Of a DNA stretch of 64,000 bases, positions 22,478-36,700 are shown in pieces. Within the stretch, counting starts at the first letter, position 1; every line of letters begins with the position of its first letter. Below the pieces are notes generated by a model. It made no database searches and was not told the origin of the DNA. It was given only the letters and a program-made list of their open reading frames with translations. Location of the stretch: NCBI GenBank assembly GCA_964019415.1, contig OZ025886.1, positions 6,664,752 through 6,728,751 on the forward strand, read 5' to 3'. Made by a program: the position numbers and the translations under genes. Origin of the DNA: Ianthella basta. Its lineage: Eukaryota > Porifera > Demospongiae > Verongiida > Ianthellidae.

Positions 22478-25400
22478 GATATGACAAGGTAAGATTTGGC
22501 AAGATTAGGAAAGACATGACAAGGTAAGATTTGGCAAGATTTGGCAAGGTATGACAAGGTAAGATTCGGCAAGATTTGGCAAGATATGACAAATTAAAGT
22601 AAGATTTGGCAAGATTAGGCAAGATATGACAAAATAAGATTAGGCAAGATTTGGTAAGATATGCTAAGGTAAGAGTTGGCGAGATTTGGCAAGATATGAC
22701 AAGGTAAGATTTGGCAAGATTTGGCAAGATATGACAAGGTAAGATTAAGCAAGATTTGGCAAGATATGAAAAAGTAAGATTAGGCAAGATTTGGCAAGAA
22801 ATTACATGGTGAGATTTGGCAAGATTTGGCAAGATATGACAAGGTAAGATTTGGCAAGATTTGGCAAGATATGACAAGGTAAGATTAGGCAAGATTTGGC
22901 AAGATATGACAAGGTAATATTTGGTAAGATTTGGTAAGAAATGACAAGGTAAGATTAAGCAAGTCTAGGCAAGATATGACAAGGTAAGTTTAGGTAAAAT
23001 TTGGTAAGATATGAAGGTAACATTTGGCAAGAGTAGGCAAGATATGACAAGGTAAGATTTGGCAAGATTTGGTAAGATTTGGCAAGATATGAAAAAGTAA
23101 GATTAGGCAAGATTTGGCAAGATATTACATGGTAAGATTTGGCAAGATTTGGCAAGATATGACAAGATTTGGCAAGATTAGGCAAGATATGACAAGGTAA
23201 GATTAGGCAAGATTTGGCAAGATATGACAAGTTAAGATTAGGCAAGATTTGGCAAGATATGACAAGGTAATATTTGGCAAGATTTGGCAAGATATGACAA
23301 GGTAAGATTAAACAAGATTAGGTAAGATATGACAAGGTAAGTTTAGGCAAGATTTGGTAAGATATGAAGGTAAGATTTGGCAAGAGTAGGCAAGATATGA
23401 CAAGATAAGATTTAGCAAGATTTTGCAAGTTTGGCGAGATATGACAAAGTAAGATTTGGTAAGATTTGGCAAGATATGACAAAGGTAAGATTAAGCAAGA
23501 TTTGGCAAGATATGAAAAAGTAAGATTAGGCAAGATTTGGCAAGATATAAGTTAAAGGTAAGACTTGGCAAGATTTCGCAAGATATGACAATGTAAGATC
23601 AGGCAAGATTTGGCAAGATATGACAAGGTAAGATTTAGCAAGATTAGGCAAGATATGATAAGGTAATATTTGGTAAGATTTGGCAAGATTTGGCAAGATA
23701 TGAAGGAAAGATTAAAAGCAAGATTTGGTAAGATATGACAAGGTAAGAATTGGAAAGATTTGGCAAGATATGACAAGGTAAGATTAGGCAAGATTTGGCA
23801 AGATATGACATGGTAAGATTAAGCAAGATTTGGGAAGATATGAAAAAGTAAGATTAGGCAAGATTTGGCAAAATATGACATGGTAAGATTTGGCAAGATT
23901 TGGTAAGATATGATAAGGTAAGATTTGGCAAGATTTGGCGAGATATGACAAGGTAAGATTAGGCAAGATTTGGCAAGATATGACAATGTAAAATTTGGCA
24001 AGATTTGGCGAGATATGACAAGGTAAGATTTGGCATGATTTGGCAAGATATGACAAGGTAAGATTAGTCAAGATTTGGCAAGATATGAAAAAGTAAGAAT
24101 AGGCAAGATTTGGCAAAATATGACAACTTAAAGGTAAGGCTTGGCAAGATTTGGCAAGATATGACATGATAAGATCTGGTAAGATTTGGCAAGATAAGAC
24201 AAGGTAAGATTTGGCAAGTTTAGGCAAGATATGACAAGGTAAGATTTGGGAAGATTTGGCAAGATATGACAAGGTAAGATTTGGCAAGATTTGGTAAGAT
24301 ATGCCAAGGTAAGATTAGGCAAGATTTGGCAAGATATGACAAGGTAATATTTGGCAAGATTTGGCAAGATATGACAAGGTAAGATTAAGCAAGATTTGGC
24401 AAGATATGAAAAAGTAAGATTAGGCAAGATTTGGTAAGATATTACATGGTAAGATTTGGCAAGATTTGGCAAGATATGACAAGGTAAGATTTGGCAAGAT
24501 TAGGCAAGATATGACAAGGTAAGATTAGGCAAGATTTGGTAAGATATGCTAAGGTAAGATTTGGCAAGATATGACAAGGTAATATTTGGCAAGATTTGGC
24601 AAGATATGACAAAATAAGATTTGGAAAGATTTGGCAAATATGACAAGGTAAGATTAAGCAAGATTTAGTAAGATATTACAAAATAAGATTTGGCAAGATT
24701 TGGCAAGATATGACAAGGTAAGATTTGGCAAGATTTGGCTTGTTATGAGAAGGTAAGATTAAGCAAGATTAGGCAAGATATGAAAAAGTAAGATTAGGCA
24801 AGATTTGGCAAGAAATTACATGGTAAGATTTGGCAAGATATGACAAGGTAAGATTAAGCAAGTTTAGGCAAGATATGACAAGGTAAGTTTAGGAAAAACT
24901 TGGTAAGATATGAAGGTAAGATTTGGCAAGAGTAGGCAAGATTTGACAAGGTAAGATTTGGCAAGATTTGGCAAGATTTGGCGAGATATGACAAAGTAAG
25001 ATTTGGCAAGATTTGGCAAGATATGACAAGGTAAGATTAGGCAAGATTTGGCAAGATATGACAATGTAAGATTTGGCAAGATATGGCGAGATATGACAAA
25101 GTAAGATTCGGCAAGATTTGGCAAGATATGACAAGGTAAGATTAGGCAAAATTTGGCAAGATATGACAAGGTAAGATTAAGCAAGATTTGGCAAGATATG
25201 AAAAAGTAAGATTAGGCAAGATTTGGATAAGTATGACATGGTAAGATTTGGCAAGATTTGGCAAGGTATGACAAGGTAACATTTGGCAAGATTTGGCAAG
25301 ATATGACAAGGTAAGATTTGGCAAGATTTGGCAAGATATGACAAGGTAATATTTGGTAAGATTTGGCAAGATATGACAAGGTAAGATTAAGCAAGATTAG

Positions 25401-28400
25401 GCAAGCTATGACAAGGTAAGTTTAGGCAAAATTTGGTAAGATATGACAAGGTAAGATTAAGCAAGATTTGGCAAGATATGACAAGGTAAGATTAGGCAAG
25501 ATTTGGCAAGATATGACAAGGTAATATTTGGTAAGATTTGGCAAGATATGACAAGGTAATATTTGGTAAGATTTGGCAAGATATGACAAGGTAAGATTAA
25601 GCAAGATTAGGCAAGCTATGACAAGGTAAGTTTAGGCAAAATTTGGTAAGATATGAAGGTAAGATTTGGCAAGAGTAGGCAAGATATGACAAGGTAAGGT
25701 TTGGCAAGATTAAGTAAGATTTAGCGAGATATGACAAGGTAAGATTTGGCAAGATTTTTCAAGATATGACAAGATAAGATTAAGCAAGATTTGGCAAGAT
25801 ATGAAAAAGTAAGATTTGGCAAGATTTGGCAAGATATGATAAGTTAAAGGTAAGACTTGGCAAGATTTGGCAAGATATGACAAGGTAAGATCAGGCAAGA
25901 TTTGGTAAGAGATGACAAGGTAAGATTTGGCAAGATTAGGTAAGATATGACAAGGTAATATTTGGCAAGATTTGGCAAGATATGACAAGATAAGATTTGG
26001 CAAGATTTGGCAAGATATGAAGGTAAGATTATAATCAAGATTTGGTAAGATATGACAAGGTAAGAATTGGAAAGATTTGGGAAGATATGACAAGGAAAGA
26101 TTGAGCAAGATTTGGCAAGATATGAAAAAGTAAGATTAGGCAAGATTTGGCAAAATATGACATGGTAAGATTTGGCAAGATATGACAAGGTAAGATTTGG
26201 CAAGAAACGACAAGGTAAGATTAGGCAAGATTTGGCAAGATACGACAATGTAAGATTTGGAAAGAATTGGTGAGATATGACAAGGTAAGATTTGGCAAGA
26301 TATGACAAGCTAAGATTAGGCAAGATTTGGCAAGATATGACAAGGTAAGATTAGTCAAGATTTGGCAAGATATGAAGGTAAGATTATAAGTAAGATTTGG
26401 CAAGATATGACAAGATAAGATTTGGCAAGATTTGGCAAGATATGAAGGTAAGATTATAAGTAAGATTTGGTAAGATATGATAAGGTAAGAATTGGAAAGA
26501 TTTGGTAAGATATGACAAGGTAAGATTTGGCAAGATTTGGCTAGATATGACAAGGTAAGATTAAGCAAGATTTGGCAAGATATGAAAAAGTAAGATTAGG
26601 CAAGATTCGGTAAAATATGACATGGAAAGATTTGGCAAGATTTAGCAAGATATGACAAGGTAAGATTTGGCAAGATTTGGCAAGATACGACAAGGTAAGA
26701 TTAGGCAAGATTTGGCAAGATATGACAATGTAAGATTTGGCAAGATTTGGCGAGATATGACAAGGTAAGATTTGGCAAGATTTGGCAAGATATGACATGG
26801 TAGATTAGGCAAGATTTGGCAAGATATGACAAGGTAAGATTAGTCAAGATTTGGCAAGATATGAAAAAGTAAGAATAGGCAAGATTTGGCCAGATATGAC
26901 AACTTAAAGGTAAGGCTTGGCAAGATTTGGCAAGATATGACAAGGTAAGATCAGGCAAGATTTGGCAAGATATGACAAGGTAAGATTTGGCAAGATTAGG
27001 CAAGATATGACAAGGTAAGATTTGGCAAGATTTGGCAAGATATGACAAGGTCAGATTAAGCAAGATTTGGCAAGATATGAACAAGTAAGATTAGGCAAGA
27101 TTTGGCAAGATATGACAAGGTAAGATTTGGCAAGATATGACAAGGTAAGATTAGGCAAGATTTGGCAAGATATGACAAGGTAATATTTGGTAAGATTTGG
27201 CAAGATATGACAAGGTAAGATTAAGCAAGTTTAGGCAAGATATGACAAGGTAAGGTTAGGCAAAATTTGGTAAGATATGAAGGTAAGATTTGGCAAGAGT
27301 AGGCAAGATATGACAAGGTAAGATTTGGCAAGATTTGGCAAGATTTGGCGAGATATGACAAAGTAAGATTTGGCAAGATTTGGCAAGATATGACAAGGTA
27401 AGATTAAGCAAGATTTGGAAGATATGAAAAAGTAAGATTAGGCAAGATTTGGCAAAATATGACATGGTAAGATTTGGCAAGATTTGGCAAGATATGACAA
27501 GGTAAGATTTGGCAAGATTTGGCAAGATATGACAAGGTAAGATTCGGCAAGATTTGGCAACATATGACGATGTAAGATTTGGCAAGATTTGGCGAGATAT
27601 GACAAGGTAAGATTTGGCAAAATTTGGCAAGATATGATAAGGTAAGATTAGTCAAGATTTGGCAAGATATGAAAAAGTAAGAATAGGCAAGATTTGGCAA
27701 AATATGACAACTTAAAGGTAAGGTTTGGCAAGATTTGGCAAGATATGACAAGGTAAGATCAGGCAAGATTTGGCAAGATATGACAAGGTAAGATTTGACA
27801 AGATTAGGCAAGATATGACAAGGTAAGATTTGGGAAGATTTGGCAAGATATGACAAGGTAAGATTCGGCAAGATTTGGCAAGATATGACAAGGTAAGATT
27901 AGGCAAGATTTGGTAAGATATGCCAAGGTAAGATTCGGCAAGATTTGGCAAGATATGACAAGGTAATATTTGGCAAGATTTTGGCAAGATATGACAAGAT
28001 AAGATTTGGCAAGATTTGACAAGATATGACAAGGTAAGATTAAGCAAGATTTGGTAAGATATGACAAGGTAAGATTAGGCAAGTTTTGGCAAGATATGAC
28101 ATGGTAAGATTTTGCAAGATTTGGCAAGATATGAAAAAGTAAGATTAGGCAAGATTTGGCAAGATATTATAAGGTAAGATTTGGCAAGATTTGGCAAGAC
28201 ATGACAAGATAAGATTTGGCAAGATTTGGCAAGATATGACAAGGTAAGATTTGGCAAGATTTGGCAAGATATGACAAGGTAATATTTGGTAAGATTTGGC
28301 AAGATATGACAAGGTAAGATTAAGCAAGATTAGGCAAGCTATGACAAGGTAAGTTTAGGCAAAATTTGGTAAGATATGAAGGTAAAATTTGGCAAGAGTA

Positions 28401-28560
28401 GGCAAGATATGACAAGGTAAGATTTGGCAAGATTAAGCAAGACTTGGCGAGATATGACAAAGTAAGATTTGGCAAGATTTGACAAGATATGACAAGGTAA
28501 GATTAAGCAAGATTTGGTAAGATATGAAAAAGTAAGATTTGGCAAGATTTGGCAAGATAT

Positions 28561-31500
28561 GATAAGTTAAAAGTAAGACTTGGCAAGATTTGGTAAGATA
28601 TGACAAGGTAAGATTAGGCAAGATTTGGCAAGATATGACAAGGTAAGATTTGACAAGATTAGGCAAGATATGACAAGGTAAGATTTGGCAAGATTTGGCA
28701 AGATATGACAAGGTAAGATACGGCAAGATTTGGCAAGATATGACAAGGTAAGATTAGGCAAGATTTGGTAAGATATTCCAAGGTAAGATTTGGCAAGATT
28801 TGGCAAGATATGACAAGGTAATATTTGGCAAGATTTGGCAAGATATGACAAGATAAGATTTGGCAAGAATTGGCAAGATATGAGAAGGTAAGATTAAGCA
28901 AGATTTGGTAAGATATGACAAGGTAAGATTACGCAAGATTTGGCAAGATATGACATGGTAAGATTATGCAAGATTTGGCAAGATATGATAAAGTAAGATT
29001 AGGCAAGAGTTGGCAAGATATTACATGGTAAGATTTGGCAAGATTTGGCAAGATATGACAAGATAAGATTTGGCAAGATTTGGCAAGATATGACAAGGTA
29101 AGATTAGGCAAGATTTGGCAAGATATGACAAGGTAATATTTGGTAAGATTTGGCAAGATATGACAAGGTAAGATTAAGCAAGATTAGGCAAGCTATGACA
29201 AGGTAAGTTTAGGCAAAATTTGGTAAGATATTAAGGTAAGATTTGGCAAGAGTAGGCAAGATATGACAAGGTAAGATTTAGCAAGATTTGGCAAGATTTG
29301 GCGAGATATGACAAAGTAAGATTTGGCAAGATTTGGCAAGATATGACAAGGTAAGATTAAGCAACATTTGGCAAGATGTGAAAAAGTAAGATTTGGCAAG
29401 ATTTGGCAAGATATGATAAGTTAAAGGTAAGACTTGGCAAGATTTGGCAAGATATGACAAGGTAAGATCAGGCAAGATTTGGCAAGATATGACAAGGTAA
29501 GATTTGGCAAGATTAAATAAGATATGACAAGGTAATATTTGGCAAGATTTGGCAAGATATGACAAGATAAGATTTGGCACGATTTGGCAAGATATGAAGG
29601 TAAGATTATAAGTAAAATTTGGTAAGATATGACAAGGTAAGAATTGGAAAGATTTGGTAAGATATGACAAGGTAAGATTTGGCAAGATTTGGCTAGATAT
29701 GACAAGGTAAGATTAAGCAAGATTTGGCAAGATATGAAAAAGTAAGATTAGGCAAGATTTGGTAAAATATGACATGGAAAGATTTGGCAAGATTTGGCAA
29801 GATATGATAAGGTAAGATTTGGCAAGATTTGGCAAGATACGACAAGGTAAGATTAGGCAAGATTTGGCAAGATATGACAATGTAAGATTTGGCAAGATTT
29901 GGCGAGATATGACAAGGTAAGATTTGGCAAGATTTGGCAAGATATGACAAGGTAAGATTAGGCAAGATTTGGCAAGATATGACAAGGTAAGATTAGTCAA
30001 GATTTGGCAAGATAGGAAAAAGTAAGAATAGGCTAGATTTGGCCAGATATGACAACTTAAAGGTAAGGCTTGACAAGATTTGGCAAGATATGACAAGGTA
30101 AGATCAGGCAAGATTTGGCAAAGTATGACAAGGTAAGATCAGGCAAGAATTGGCAAGATATGACAAGGTAAGATTTGGCAAGATTAGGCAAGATATGATA
30201 AGGTAAGATTTGGCAAGATTTGGCAAGACATGACAAGGTAAGATTAAGCAAGATTTGGCAAGATATGAAAAAGTAAGATTAGGCAAGATTTGGCAAGATA
30301 TGACAAGGTAAGATTAGGCAAGATTTGGCAAGATATGACAAGGTAAGATTAGGCAAGATTTGGCAAGATATGACAAGGTAATATTTGGTAAGATTTGGCA
30401 AGATATGACAAGGTAAGATTAAGCAAGTTTAGGCAAGATATGACAAGGTAAGTTTAGGCAAAATTTGGTAAGATATAAAGGTAAGATTTGGCAAGAGTAG
30501 GGAAGATATGACAAGGTAAGATTTGGCAAGATTTGGCAAGATTTGGCGAGATATGACAAAGTAAGATTTGGCAAGATTTGGCAAGATATGACAAGGTAAG
30601 ATTAAGCAAGATTTGGCAAGATGTGAAAAAGTAAGATTAGGCAAGATTTGGCAAAATATGATAAGTTAAAGGTAAGACTTGGCAAGATTTGGCAAGATAT
30701 GACAAGGTAAGATCAGGCAAGATTTGGCAAGATATGACAAGGTAAGATTTGGCAAGATTAAATAAGATATGACAAGGTAATATTTGGCAAGATAGGAAAA
30801 AGTAAGAATAGGCTAGATTTGGCCAGATATGATAAGTTAAAAGTAAGACTTGGCAAGATTTGGTAAGATATGACAAGGTAAGATTAGGCAAGATTTGGCA
30901 AGATATGACAAGGTAAGATTTGACAAGATTAGGCAAGATATGACAAGGTAAGATTTGGCAAGATTTGGCAAGATATGACAAGGTAAGATACGGCAAGATT
31001 TGGCAAGATATGACAAGGTAAGATTAGGCAAGATTTGGTAAGATATTCCAAGGTAAGATTTGGCAAGATTTGGCAAGATATGACAAGGTAATATTTGGCA
31101 AGATTTGGCAAGATATGACAAGATAAGATTTGGCAAGAATTGGCAAGATATGAGAAGGTAAGATTAAGCAAGATTTGGTAAGATATGACAAGGTAAGATT
31201 ACGCAAGATTTGGCAAGATATGACATGGTAAGATTATGCAAGATTTGGCAAGATATGATAAAGTAAGATTAGGCAAGAGTTGGCAAGATATTACATGGTA
31301 AGATTTGGCAAGATTTGGCAAGATATGACAAGATAAGATTTGGCAAGATTTGGCAAGATATGACAAGGTAAGATTAGGCAAGATTTGGCAAGATATGACA
31401 AGGTAATATTTGGTAAGATTTGGCAAGATATGACAAGGTAAGATTAAGCAAGATTAGGCAAGCTATGACAAGGTAAGTTTAGGCAAAATTTGGTAAGATA

Positions 31501-32930
31501 TTAAGGTAAGATTTGGCAAGAGTAGGCAAGATATGACAAGGTAAGATTTAGCAAGATTTGGCAAGATTTGGCGAGATATGACAAAGTAAGATTAGGCAAG
31601 ATTTGGCAAGATATGACAAGGTAAGATTAAGCAACATTTGGCAAGATGTGAAAAAGTAAGATTTGGCAAGATTTGGCAAGATATGATAAGTTAAAGGTAA
31701 GACTTGGCAAGATTTGGCAAGATATGACAAGGTAAGATCAGGCAAGATTTGGCAAGATATGACAAGGTAAGATTTGGCAAGATTAAATAAGATATGACAA
31801 GGTAATATTTGGCAAGATTTGGCAAGATATGACAAGATAAGATTTGGCACGATTTGGCAAGATATGAAGGTAAGATTATAAGTAAAATTTGGTAAGATAT
31901 GACAAGGTAAGAATTGGAAAGATTTGGTAAGATATGACAAGGTAAGATTTGGCAAGATTTGGCTAGATATGACAAGGTAAGATTAAGCAAGATTTGGCAA
32001 GATATGAAAAAGTAAGATTAGGCAAGATTTGGTAAAATATGACATGGAAAGATTTGGCAAGATTTGGCAAGATATGATAAGGTAAGATTTGGCAAGATTT
32101 GGCAAGATACGACAAGGTAAGATTAGGCAAGATTTGGCAAGATATGACAATGTAAGATTTGGCAAGATTTGGCGAGATATGACAAGGTAAGATTTGGCAA
32201 GATTTGGCAAGATATGACAAGGTAAGATTAGGCAAGATTTGGCAAGATATGACAAGGTAAGATTAGTCAAGATTTGGCAAGATAGGAAAAAGTAAGAATA
32301 GGCTAGATTTGGCCAGATATGACAACTTAAAGGTAAGGCTTGGCAAGATTTGGCAAGATATGACAAGGTAAGATCAGGCAAGATTTGGCAAGGTATGACA
32401 AGGTAAGATCAGGCAAGAATTGGCAAGATATGACAAGGTAAGATTTGGCAAGATTAGGCAAGATATGATAAGGTAAGATTTGGCAAGATTTGGCAAGACA
32501 TGACAAGGTAAGATTAAGCAAGATTTGGCAAGATATGAAAAAGTAAGATTAGGCAAGATTTGGCAAGATATGACAAGGTAAGATTAGGCAAGATTTGGCA
32601 AGATATGACAAGGTAAGATTAGGCAAGATTTGGCAAGATATGACAAGGTAATATTTGGTAAGATTTGGCAAGATATGACAAGGTAAGATTAAGCAAGTTT
32701 AGGCAAGATATGACAAGGTAAGTTTAGGCAAAATTTGGTAAGATATAAAGGTAAGATTTGGCAAGAGTAGGGAAGATATGACAAGGTAAGATTTGGCAAG
32801 ATTTGGCAAGATTTGGCGAGATATGACAAAGTAAGATTTGGCAAGATTTGGCAAGATATGACAAGGTAAGATTAAGCAAGATTTGGCAAGATATGAAAAA
32901 GTAAGATTAGGCAAGATTTGGCAAAATATG
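28561..32930. repeat. Segmental duplication, offset 2270 bp
   Basis: The segment 28561-30660 is repeated at 30831-32930 with constant offset 2270. Shared rare markers include GATAAGTTAAAAGTAAG at 28561 and 30831, the ATATTCCAAGG unit at about 28773 and 31043, and a GATAGGAAAAAGTAAG unit at about 30011 and 32281. About 170 bp between the copies (30661-30830) is a patchwork of units found elsewhere in the block. Confidence 0.87.
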
Positions 32931-33522
32931 ACATGGTAAGATTTGGCAAGATTTGGCAAGATATGACAATGTAAGATTTGGCAAGATTTGGCGAGATATG
33001 ACAAGGTAAGATTTGGCAAAATTTGGCAAGATATGACAAGGTAAGATTAGTCATGATTTGGCAAGATATGAAAAAGTAAGAATAGGCAAGATTTGGCAAA
33101 ATATGACAACTTAAAGGTAAGGCTTGGCAAGATTTGGCAAGATATGACAAGGTAAGATCAGGTAAGATTTGGCAAGATATGACAAGGTAAGATTTGACAA
33201 GATTAGGCAAGATATGACAATGTAAGATTTGGGAAGATTTGGCAAGATATGACAAGGTAAGATTCGGCAAGATTTGGCAAGATATGACAAGGTAAGATTA
33301 GGCAAGATTTGGTAAGATATGCCAAGGTAAGATTAGGCAAGATTTGGCAAGATATGACAAGGTAATATTTGGCAAGATTTTGGCAAGATATGACAAGATA
33401 AGATTTGGCAAGATTTAAAAAGATATGACAAGGTAAGATTAAGCAAGATTTGGTAAGATATGACAAGGTAAGATTAGGCAAGATTTGGCAAGATATGACA
33501 TGGTAAGATTATGCAAGATTTG

Positions 33523-33720
33523 TGTAGTGTTGTTAGCATGAATATGCATGTAGTGTGCATGAGTTACATAAATATGTATGACTTAAGTGACAATGTATAT
33601 CTTTACGCATGCGTAGTTTTGTAAGAGAACACGTGTATGCATGGTGCATTTGCTGTTGTGTCATTGAAGTTGAATCTGACTGATCGTTCAGTGTCGCTTC
33701 CCCGATCGGAGGATACCACA
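33523..33720 (+). repeat. 5' LTR of Gypsy element 2
   Basis: Starts TGTAGTGTTGTTAGC and ends GGATACCACA. No difference from the 3' LTR was found on reading both. It includes several ATGCATG/GCATGC-type short palindromes. No convincing TATA box or AATAAA was recognised, so the promoter position is not stated. Confidence 0.96.
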
Positions 33721-33727
33721 TCTTTTC

Positions 33728-33744
33728 TGGCGACGAAGGTGGGA
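33728..33744 (+). other. Primer-binding site of Gypsy element 2
   Basis: TGGCGACGAAGGTGGGA starts seven bases after the 5' LTR and begins with the TGG that pairs with a tRNA CCA end. The tRNA is not assigned by eye. Confidence 0.75.
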
Positions 33745-33770
33745 TCGCGTGTCTGTAGCATCATTGGACG

Positions 33771-36700
33771 ATGGCAGCAACCCTGGGGAAGGTGGAGGAG
33801 TTCGACGCGGGCCGTGAGGAGTGGTCACAGTACGTGGAGAGGCTTGGGCACTTCTTCGTGGCGAACGGCATTGACGCGGCAGAGAAAAAAAGGTCAGTTT
33901 TGTTAGCGGTTATAGGCCCGCCCGCGTATAAGCGGCTACGCGACTTGGTGTCACCCGAGAAGCCAGGAGACAAGACCTACGAGCAGCTGGTAAAGGTGAT
34001 GACCGAGCACTTCAGCCCAGTACCCTCCGAAATTGTACAGCGATACAAGTTTCACAGCCGTTTCCGTCAGCCAGGTGAGTCCGTAGCCACGTTCGTGGCC
34101 GAATTGCGTTCTCTAGCGGAGTTCTGCAACTTCCAGCAGACTCTAGACGACATGTTGAGAGACAGGGTCGTTTGTGGAATCAATGAGGCAGCCATTCAGC
34201 GGCGTCTGTTGGCCGAGCCACGACTCACCTTGCAGAAGGCCATGGAGTTGGCCCTTGGAATGGAATCAGCCGCACAGAATTCGAAGGAGTTGCAACAGTC
34301 AGCACCCAAGAGGGAATTGGAGGGTTCCCTACCAAAGGTACACCAAGTGGCAACGGATAAGAAGCCAGAACGTGCTTGCTTCCGTTGCGGAAAGCCAGGA
34401 CACCAGGCAGCTAAGTGTAAGTTTAAGGGGGCTAAGTGTCATCATTGTGGCAAGACAGGGCATCTCCAGGCAGTCTGCCGGAGTAAGTCAAAGGGGACAT
34501 CAGGAAAAGAGTCCCGACCCCGTTCAGTTCGTCTGGTGCAGGAGGAAGAGGAAGTAGATAGTTTCCCCTTGTATGTTCTACGGGCAGCTGGGGTTGCCCC
34601 ACCCATCAGAGTGTCCCTGACAGCCGACAGTTGTCCTCTCACGATGGAGGTGGACACTGGAGCGGCAGTTTCAATTGTCTCCCAGGCAACTTTTGAGGAG
34701 TTGTGGCCGAACCGGAGTGTGGCACCTTCAACGGTTAGACTACAGTCATACTCCGGGGAGTCCATTGCAGTGGTGGGCAGCATCGACGTGACAGTCCAGT
34801 ACCAGCAACAGTCAGCAGAGCTGCCGCTATTGATCGTGCAAGGAGATGGCCCCACCTTGTTAGGCAGGAACTGGCTGACTCACATCAAATTGGACTGGCA
34901 GAGAATCCACCATCTGGCACAGGAACCATTGCAGTCTGTGCTGCAGAGTCACGAAGCTGTGTTTGAGAATGGTCTGGGCACACTCAAAGATCACGAGGTG
35001 TCCATTACAGTGGACTCACAGGCAACACCACGATTCTGCAAGTCACGACCAGTGCCATATGCCTTACGACCAAAGGTAGAAGCGGAGCTTGATCGGTTGG
35101 TCAGTGAGGGGACGTTAGAACCAGTGCAATATTCAGATTGGGCATCACCCATTGTCACCGTGGTCAAGAGCGACAAGACAAGTGTCCGTATTTGTGGGGA
35201 TTTTAAACAGACAGTCAACCCAGTCGCCAGACTGGATCGCTATCCCATCCCCAAGGTAGATGACCTGTTTGCTACATTGGCCAACGGGGTTGTATTCTCC
35301 AAACTTGATCTCAGTCATGCTTATCAACAGTTGCCCCTCACAGAGGACTCGAAGAAATTTGTTGTCATCAATACCCACAAGGGCTTGTTTCGCTTCACCA
35401 GGCTCCCCTTTGGCATTTCTTCTGCTCCAGCTATATTTCAGAGAGTGATGGAGAGCATCTTGCAGGGCATCCCGAAGGTGGTTGTCTATTTGGATGACAT
35501 CTTGGTGGCTGGAGACTCAGTGGAAGAGCATCTCCGACTGCTGGACAAAGTTCTGGATCGGTTGCAGAAAGCAGGGCTCCGGGCTCGGAAGAACAAGTGC
35601 CAGTTCATGGTCTCTGAAGTGTCATATCTAGGACACAGAATTGACAAAGACGGGCTCCACCCTTTGGACGACAAAGTGAAGGCGATAGTGGAGGCCCCAG
35701 CACCACGCAACGTCAGGGAGCTCAAGTCCTATCTTGGGATCCTAACTTACTACGGTAAGTTTTTGCCAGACCTGTCAGCTGTGCTAGCACCCTTGTACCG
35801 CTTGCTGAGGAAGCAGGTGAGTTGGCGTTGGTCCTCGGCAGAGAGAGAGGCGTTTGAGGTTTCCAAGGACCTCTTGTCGTCATCTCCACTACTTGTGCAC
35901 TTTGACCCACAACTTCCCCTCACCCTAGCTTGTGATGCTTCAGCATATGGGGTGGGGGCAGTGCTATCACATCGTTGGCCTGATGGCTCAGAGCGGCCAA
36001 TTGCCTATGCCTCACGTTCACTGTCCGACGCAGAGAGGAACTACTCGCAGTTGGAGAAGGAAGGTCTCGCCATAGTGTATGGAGTCAAGCACTTTCATAC
36101 TTACTTGTTTGGGCATTCTTTTGAGTTGGTGACAGACCACCAACCCCTGCTGGCCCTCTTGAATGAGAAGAGGCCCACATCACCTCAAGCTTCAGCCCGT
36201 GTCCGTCGCTGGTCCTTACTGCTGTCAGCCTACGAGTACACCTTGGTGTTCCGCAAGACAGAGGCTCACGGCAATGCAGATGCTCTCAGTAGGCTACCTT
36301 TGCCTGTGGCACCAGCAGAGACGCAGTCACCCCCAGAGCTGGTTTTGTTAATGGAACAATTGGAGGAGTCGCCAGTAACCGCAGAGCAGATCAGCTCATG
36401 GACCAGGCGTGATCCATCCTTGTCAGTGGTTCTCCACGCCCTCAAGCAGGGCTGGCCATCCCAGTGCGGCCCAGAGCTGGCACCATACACGAAGCGTAAG
36501 TTGGAGCTGTCTGTTCATGGTGGTTGTGTTCTCTGGGGCTCTCGGGTGGTTGTTCCACCTCAAGGTAGGAAGGCCATTTTGCAGCAGCTGCACGAAGGCC
36601 ACCCTGGCATGTCCAGGATGAAGGGCCTGGCTAGGATGTATGTATGGTGGCCAGGGCTGGACAAAGAGATTGAGGACATGGTCAGATCCTGTCAGGAATG

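Larger units (their letters stand above)
17126..33522 (-). repeat. Satellite C, block 2 (35-bp tandem repeat)
   Basis: About 16.4 kb of the 35-bp satellite lie between the two Gypsy elements, all in one orientation. Variant units carry short markers such as ACAACTTAAAGGTAAGGC, ATGAAGGTAAG and ATGAAAAAGTAAG that allow higher-order copies to be followed. Several large tandem duplications are listed separately. No gene-like or unique sequence was seen. Minus-strand open frames here are stop-free satellite and not genes. Confidence 0.94.

Noticed and set aside
33637-33906. Plus-strand frame spanning the 5' LTR end and the start of gag in element 2
   Set aside because: It overlaps the well-supported gag-pol frame in a different phase and has no domain.
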